NCBI RefSeq assembly: GCF_014841615.1
Contig: NZ_JACYUG010000005.1
Location: 15,366 to 79,365, forward strand
DNA: 64,000 nucleotides
DNA from: Sphingomonas sp. CFBP 8760
Lineage (GTDB): Bacteria; Pseudomonadota; Alphaproteobacteria; Sphingomonadales; Sphingomonadaceae
Reading direction: 5' to 3'
A program made the position numbers and the translations under genes. The notes beneath the pieces are model-generated. The model saw only the letters and a program-made list of their open reading frames with translations. It had not been told where the DNA came from and made no database searches. Positions 59,370-64,000 of this stretch are shown here, piece after piece. Each line of letters starts with the position of its first letter. The first letter of the stretch is position 1.

Positions 59370-60647
59370 TTATGTTAGCATATGGTGGGCCTGTCCACGT
59401 TGGATGATCGACAGGCCCAAGAGGATCATTGCGCCTGTTGCAATGGCACCAGCCATCACCGCCGCAAGCGCCCCGCCATCCGTGCGCGAAAGCCATCCGT
59501 CGAGAAGCGCGCCAGCGATGACCACGGCGACACCCTGACCCATTTTCGCAACTGCGGTGAAACGCCCGATGACACCTACGGCGTCTCCGTGAGACGCACT
59601 GCGAGCGATGCCCGACCAGAGAACGAAAAGAACGCCTCCCAAGCCGATACCATACAACAAGGCGGCACCACCGCTGGCGATCAGAACGTCGCGTGGAACG
59701 AAGACCAGCAGGCAACTGCCACCCACCATCATGGCCAGGGCATAACCGAGCAAGGCAGATGGAGAGCGGCTAATGCTGCAGGACAACCATGCAGTTTGCG
59801 ACAGGGCTGCCCCCACCGCGATCAAGCCCATGAACGCGCTCGCGGACAGGTGCCGACCCATGCCGTATGACGCGAGATAAGGTTCGATCTGGCTAAAGAT
59901 GGTCGTCGCGATCGTCATGACGGTCATCATCGCCATCAACGTGCGACCGCCGTGTGGCCGGATGCCATCGGGTATAGTCTGTACAATCGAGCGAGTATGA
60001 CCAGCGACAAGCCGTGACAGGATTAGCGCCCCAACGATCGTAAACACCGACAGCAGCGCAACCATCCCCAGAAAGGCCCTGCCGGCATCGATCGGCCCCT
60101 GATGGGCCATGACGGGTACGAAGGCGAAAGCCAGGGCAGTTCTGGCGACGGCCCCCGCAGCATTACGGACTGCCGTCATCCTGCGCCGCTGCTCATCTGT
60201 CGATGTAGCCAGCGCCAGGAGCGCATTCTGCGGCACATCGAGAAGGGCATAGGCAGCCCGGAACGTAAACAGGGTAACGATGCTCGCCCCCAGCCGCATA
60301 TCCGGCGGTACGTATGCCACGGAAGCGAACAAAAGCAGCGCCGCGGCGCTCGCAACCGAACCGCACGCCTGCATCCGGGCGGGTTCAATCCCTATTCCGC
60401 GCCGAGTGAGCAAGCCAATAAGACCGAGATCGGCCAGCGCCGCGAACAGCAATGAGCAACCGATGATGATACCGGTATAGAGCGGTGCGACGCCGCAGAC
60501 TTCGGTCATATAGAAGGTAAAATAGAGGTCGCTGGCGGTCCAGAAGAGCGTCTTGCCGCCATGCGCGCAGCCATAGGCCCACGTCAGAGCGCGAAAGGAC
60601 GGGGACACGCCGCTGCCTGTGTAAGATAGGGCGCAGACACCTTTCAC
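59370..60647 (-). CDS. MFS transporter, sugar:cation symporter-like (425 aa)
   Basis: Twelve-helix MFS protein; early ALTWAYGCAHGGKTLFWTASDLYFTFYMTEVCGV and the VRNAAGAVARTALAFAF segment are reminiscent of the GPH/melibiose-type branch. GTG 60647 has GAGGTA upstream. It is 12 bp after the phosphatase gene and abuts the ROK gene. It would import the dephosphorylated product. Confidence 0.83.
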   Translation of the reverse strand: MKGVCALSYTGSGVSPSFRALTWAYGCAHGGKTLFWTASDLYFTFYMTEVCGVAPLYTGIIIGCSLLFAALADLGLIGLLTRRGIGIEPARMQACGSVASAAALLLFASVAYVPPDMRLGASIVTLFTFRAAYALLDVPQNALLALATSTDEQRRRMTAVRNAAGAVARTALAFAFVPVMAHQGPIDAGRAFLGMVALLSVFTIVGALILSRLVAGHTRSIVQTIPDGIRPHGGRTLMAMMTVMTIATTIFSQIEPYLASYGMGRHLSASAFMGLIAVGAALSQTAWLSCSISRSPSALLGYALAMMVGGSCLLVFVPRDVLIASGGAALLYGIGLGGVLFVLWSGIARSASHGDAVGVIGRFTAVAKMGQGVAVVIAGALLDGWLSRTDGGALAAVMAGAIATGAMILLGLSIIQRGQAHHMLT

Positions 60648-60659
60648 TACCTCTGCTCC

Positions 60660-61370
60660 TCAGCGGGCGGCAGCAAGCTCCTGACGCGCCGCGTCCAGAT
60701 CCGCCCTGAAGCGCGGCAACCCGTGCAACACAGCGACGATCGCGGCTGCGGCCTGCCGACCCGCCTCGACCGCGCTTACGCTGTGTGCGCCGCAGATGAC
60801 ACGGCTATTACCATATTCCCGCCCTCGGCCGAGTATCGCATCGGCCCGGTCAGGGCGCAGTTCGGCCAGTATCAAAGCAACCGACGTGCCCCAGCTCGTA
60901 TGGCCAGAGGGATAGTCAAAACTGTGCGACAACTGCACCTTGTCCTCGCAGACCGGCCCTTGATCGAGCAGAAATGGGCGGCGCCGGGCATAGAGCGGTT
61001 TGACGGCATTTATCGCCGCTGCAACATCAGGACGCATCGCGATCAACAGCCGCGCGAGCGCTGGGTAGCGATCGGGCGTTAGCGCGATGCCGATGGCATC
61101 GGAATAATCCCGGAGCATCGCTGCCGTACCTTCATCGACGTCCGATGCCGCCATTCGCCAGCGAGGACTGCCGACGGATGGCCTGCCGGTGCGGAACATC
61201 GCCCGGTCACGTTTCTCCAGTTCCGAACCCGGCAGGGGCGGCAATGGCAGAACGTCGCGAAGATCGACGCCGTTGCCGGTCAGGTAGCGTTCGGGCGGGG
61301 CGGCGGGGGCCGCACCGGTTAGCATCATGCCACCGATCAGCAGCCCCAGGCGGGACACCATCCCGCTCAT
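60660..61370 (-). CDS. exported PAP2-family acid phosphatase with altered third motif (236 aa)
   Basis: Signal peptide, then class A nonspecific acid phosphatase motifs: K-x6-RP in KPLYARRRP, PSGH in YPSGHTSWG, and SRVICGAH followed by SVSAV where HxxxD is expected. The Asp of the last motif, which raises the nucleophile His, is Ala. The protein may still work weakly or be specialised. ATG 61370 overlaps the preceding gene's stop as ATGA. Confidence 0.82.
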   Translation of the reverse strand: MSGMVSRLGLLIGGMMLTGAAPAAPPERYLTGNGVDLRDVLPLPPLPGSELEKRDRAMFRTGRPSVGSPRWRMAASDVDEGTAAMLRDYSDAIGIALTPDRYPALARLLIAMRPDVAAAINAVKPLYARRRPFLLDQGPVCEDKVQLSHSFDYPSGHTSWGTSVALILAELRPDRADAILGRGREYGNSRVICGAHSVSAVEAGRQAAAAIVAVLHGLPRFRADLDAARQELAAAR

Positions 61371-62140
61371 GACAGGAAGAACTGCCGCTTGAAGGCGAAC
61401 ATGTCCTTCAGCAGGCAGTATTCCGGATTGCCGAGTGTAATGACAGGCGCGCGCCGGGCGATCATCATCTTCCAGGCGGCCAGCGATCGACGCCAAGCCG
61501 CGTCCTCTTCCGGCGTCAGCGCCGCGAACTGATATCCAAGGGTTATATGGAACCGGTATTGATCGTGATCCGGTTCGCGGATGCCAGTCACTTGCGCCAG
61601 CCGATCCCGCAGACGGCGCAGGCGCGCTTCTGTACCCGCGTCGGCGGGAAGCAGGCGAACCGTCAGCGGTGTCTCCTTGGTGGGTGGGGCCTCAGGATTG
61701 ATCCGCATCCGATAAGGCGATGCGTCGTCGCCGAGGCGGAACGTCCGCAACCGTTCACCCAAAATGCGGTCGCACTCCGTCATGGGCATATCGAGCGGCA
61801 ACTCTGCGGGCCACAGCGGATAGCGCCGCGCCTTGTCGTTCGCTCCACCAAAGATAGTCATGTGATAGCTTGAAGGCGGAAGTGCCGTCACCTTGCGCGC
61901 CCAGGTTTCCCCCGGCAACGCGCGGTAGATATCGAGCAGCGCATCGAACGCTTCCGACCCGGAGCCCTGTTGGGGCACGTGGCAGATGATCGTGTTGCCT
62001 GCGAACGGCAACACCCGCCCATCGGCCGAGAATTTTCGCCCGACATCGGGCGGGGTGCGGTCAGCCGCCCGTATCCCCGAAGCTGCGACGCCCGCCAGTG
62101 CCAGTCCCGTTCCCTTCAACAGCATCCTCCGCGTCGTCAT
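61367..62140 (-). CDS. exported 2H (DUF1868/LigT-like) phosphoesterase (257 aa)
   Basis: Tat-like or Sec signal (TTRRMLLKGTGLALAGVAAS), then a 2H phosphoesterase fold with both HxT motifs: YHMTIFGG and FHITLGYQF. Such enzymes open cyclic phosphodiesters or hydrolyse 2',5' bonds. In a periplasmic setting next to a phosphatase it may turn a cyclic phosphodiester into a monoester. ATG 62140 overlaps the receptor stop as ATGA. Confidence 0.83.
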   Translation of the reverse strand: MTTRRMLLKGTGLALAGVAASGIRAADRTPPDVGRKFSADGRVLPFAGNTIICHVPQQGSGSEAFDALLDIYRALPGETWARKVTALPPSSYHMTIFGGANDKARRYPLWPAELPLDMPMTECDRILGERLRTFRLGDDASPYRMRINPEAPPTKETPLTVRLLPADAGTEARLRRLRDRLAQVTGIREPDHDQYRFHITLGYQFAALTPEEDAAWRRSLAAWKMMIARRAPVITLGNPEYCLLKDMFAFKRQFFLS

Positions 62141-63999
62141 AGCTTCACCTTCGCACCGAACAGGATCTGTCGCGGCAGCTTCCATGTCGATTGCAACAAC
62201 TCCTGATCGCGACCGTATCGCTGCTCGATGCCCTGTTTCGTCAGGTTGAGTGCATCGAAACTGACCGTGACGTTCGGTGTGACGTCGTAGGAGAGTTGCA
62301 GATCGATGTTGTTCGTCGGCTGCTGGAAACGATTGGCGTAGAACCCGGCAGGCGTGAAATTGGGAAAACGATCGTCCCACAGCTGGCTCAGATGGTTCCA
62401 GGCAAGTCGGCCGTGAACCTGCCCCTTGTCATAGGACAAGGCAGCGTTGAAGATCCGGGCGGGCTGATTGGGCAGGTTGTTGAACACCCGCACAGACTGA
62501 TCGAACAGAGTGATCGGGAAATAGGCACGACCAAAGGATGCGTTGCCACTGACGCCGAACCCGTCGAACGGCGCAGGCAGGAAGGTAAGGTCATAGGAAG
62601 CACCGAACTCGACACCGTAAGCTCGCACCGTTCGATCGGTGTTCCTTGCCTGCGTCACCAACACGGGCACCGCGACGCCGGGGATCGTCTCCAGCGTGCC
62701 GAAGGTGAAAATGTCGTCTTTGATCCATTTGTAATAAGCCGCGACGGTCAGGATGCCGCGGCCGTTATCGATGTACCAGTCATGCCCGATATCGAGGTTC
62801 GTCGCGCGCCGTGGTTTCAACTCCGGGTTGCCGGTAGTCAGCGACGGTGGATTGCTGATCGTGTTCAGTACGCCCCCACGCAAAGACGACGCGCCGAAGC
62901 TCGGCCGGCTGACCGTCATGCTGGCACCTAACCGCAGCTTGCTGCTGTCGCTGGTGTTCAGCACCGCCGAGATCGATGGCAGCACATTGGTGTATGTCCG
63001 GTTTGCCGATACAGGCGCATAGACACCGTTAGTCGCCTGAGTGCTGCTCGATCCCGCCTTAGTATGCTCTACGCGCACACCGCCTGCGATGAAAAGCGCA
63101 TCGCTGCGATACTGTGCCTGAAGGTAACCCGCCGCGACATCTTCGCTGGTCTTGTAAGTGCCGCCCGCTTGGGCCGCTGTGTCGATCGTGGCAGTCGCGC
63201 CTGCGCGTGCCGCAGCAAACAAACCGTCAACCTTGCCCGCGTCGACCGTCGGAATCGGTGTGTCGCACACAAAACCGCACAACGTGCCGTCAACCGCATC
63301 GGCCAGCGTGTAACGTAGCCCGGTGTAATTGGTCCTGGTCAGACTGACGGCCTGCCGGATGACAGTGAAACGAGCGCCTGCGATCACGCCGAAACCGCGG
63401 TCTTCGGAATGCGCATTGTAGCCAAGATTGGCTTGTAGATCGTAGCGGTCCTCGCCGAGGCGATACCGCTCCTCGCGGTGAAGATTGGCGGGATACAGGG
63501 CAAGATTGCCCGCGGCCGTGCCGTTCACAGGCGTGAACAGCGGGACGTTTTCGCTGGTGTCGTAGGTATATTGCAGCCGGGTCTGTGCGAACGCATCGAC
63601 GGTCTGGGGGTTGTCGACCCGGCTGTGCGACCAGCTTGCGCCCACATCGCTTCGCCAGCCGCCACCCATATCCGCATCGGCGCGGCCGTAAATGCCGGAG
63701 ACGTCGCGTTTCCAGCGATAGCGCCCAAGCTGCGCAGTCTGGGTAATGTTCGACAAGGTCCCGCTGGTGGCGGTCTGGTTTGTAACCGTGGCAGCAGATT
63801 GCACGGCTGCGTTCAGGTCATTGCGATCGGATCGTTCACTTTGGTCGAAATGATAGGCGCTGACGAACGCGGACAGCGCATCGGTCGGCTTCCAGTCGAA
63901 GCGGCCCTGAAAACCGAGCCGTTCGCGTTCGTTTTGGTAATTATAATAGAGACGCTGGGACGGCACGGCGAAGCCCGTTCCGCCATACGGCGTCGTCAA
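62137..63999 (-). CDS. TonB-dependent receptor, 3' part (at least 620 aa, cut by window)
   Basis: C-terminal beta-barrel of a TonB-dependent receptor, with repeated aromatic strand ends and final QILFGAKVKL. LGASMTVSRPSFGASSLRGG and NPELKPRRATNLDIGHDWYI are typical barrel segments of the TonB receptor class found in sphingomonads. The plug lies beyond the window edge. It is the first known gene of a five-gene leftward operon and would import the substrate. Confidence 0.85.
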   Translation of the reverse strand: MTTPYGGTGFAVPSQRLYYNYQNERERLGFQGRFDWKPTDALSAFVSAYHFDQSERSDRNDLNAAVQSAATVTNQTATSGTLSNITQTAQLGRYRWKRDVSGIYGRADADMGGGWRSDVGASWSHSRVDNPQTVDAFAQTRLQYTYDTSENVPLFTPVNGTAAGNLALYPANLHREERYRLGEDRYDLQANLGYNAHSEDRGFGVIAGARFTVIRQAVSLTRTNYTGLRYTLADAVDGTLCGFVCDTPIPTVDAGKVDGLFAAARAGATATIDTAAQAGGTYKTSEDVAAGYLQAQYRSDALFIAGGVRVEHTKAGSSSTQATNGVYAPVSANRTYTNVLPSISAVLNTSDSSKLRLGASMTVSRPSFGASSLRGGVLNTISNPPSLTTGNPELKPRRATNLDIGHDWYIDNGRGILTVAAYYKWIKDDIFTFGTLETIPGVAVPVLVTQARNTDRTVRAYGVEFGASYDLTFLPAPFDGFGVSGNASFGRAYFPITLFDQSVRVFNNLPNQPARIFNAALSYDKGQVHGRLAWNHLSQLWDDRFPNFTPAGFYANRFQQPTNNIDLQLSYDVTPNVTVSFDALNLTKQGIEQRYGRDQELLQSTWKLPRQILFGAKVKL

Positions 64000-64000
64000 C

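Noticed and set aside
1..64000. tRNA, rRNA or CRISPR loci
   Set aside because: No cloverleaf, rRNA core or repeat-spacer pattern was recognised by eye; a covariance search would be needed to exclude small RNAs.

Overview
The window looks like accessory DNA, probably from a plasmid or chromid, of a sphingomonad-type alphaproteobacterium. The grounds are high-GC coding sequence, two large TonB-dependent receptors, sphingomonad-style short palindromic repeats, and oxidative sugar catabolism ending in lactate and pyruvate. The replicon type is inferred from a ParA-type partition locus. No replication initiator, rRNA, tRNA or CRISPR array was seen.

Layout. 0-3 kb: small unassigned ORFs, a (CCCCTG)8 tract, then a partition locus: about 20 copies of the degenerate palindrome AAYCNGRTT on a 17-bp pitch, parA, and a small basic partner. 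3-9 kb: a PIN/AbrB toxin-antitoxin pair, a serine recombinase with a res-like site, and a two-gene OLD-TOPRIM nuclease plus UvrD-like helicase operon resembling Gabija/class 2 OLD anti-phage systems. 9-10.7 kb: a fluoride operon, with a fluoride riboswitch leader, a CLC-F-type antiporter and a DUF190 protein. 10.9-14 kb: DUF305 protein, YVTN propeller, ECF sigma and anti-sigma. 14-19.6 kb: a sulfite/molybdoenzyme region with a cytoplasmic and a Tat-exported sulfite-oxidase-family enzyme, a cytochrome c, a LysR regulator, a TDT-family exporter and MgtC. 19.9-30.4 kb: a copper island with a CueR-like MerR and glutaredoxin-MauE fusion, Cys/Met/His-rich exported proteins, DUF411, DUF305 and PepSY proteins, copAB behind a CnrYXH-like ECF cassette, divergent copCD, and a Cys-rich copper-storage-type protein.

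30.7-39.7 kb: two copies of one IS481-family element (one carrying two short REP-like insertions), an IS5-family fragment, and between them an outer-membrane protein, an apparently inactive DEDD exonuclease and several unknown genes. 39.9-53.7 kb: a TonB receptor divergent from a ten-gene cluster that reads as L-fucose (or a related 6-deoxyhexose or aldose) use: secreted GH141-like beta-helix enzyme, MFS importer, mutarotase, aldose dehydrogenase, lactonase, enolase-superfamily dehydratase, SDR, FAH-type hydrolase and L-lactate dehydrogenase, with a GntR regulator. 54-58 kb: metY, then a decayed second copy of the MerR / glutaredoxin-MauE / DUF305 module cut by a recombinase-integrase element. 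58-64 kb: a TonB receptor, 2H phosphoesterase, PAP2 phosphatase, MFS transporter and ROK regulator in one operon, suggesting import and dephosphorylation of a phosphoester-containing compound.

The least ordinary items are the phased centromere-like array, the phosphoester operon at the right edge, the paired intact and decayed copper-redox modules, the REP insertions in one IS481 copy, and two enzymes that keep their fold motifs but lack catalytic residues.
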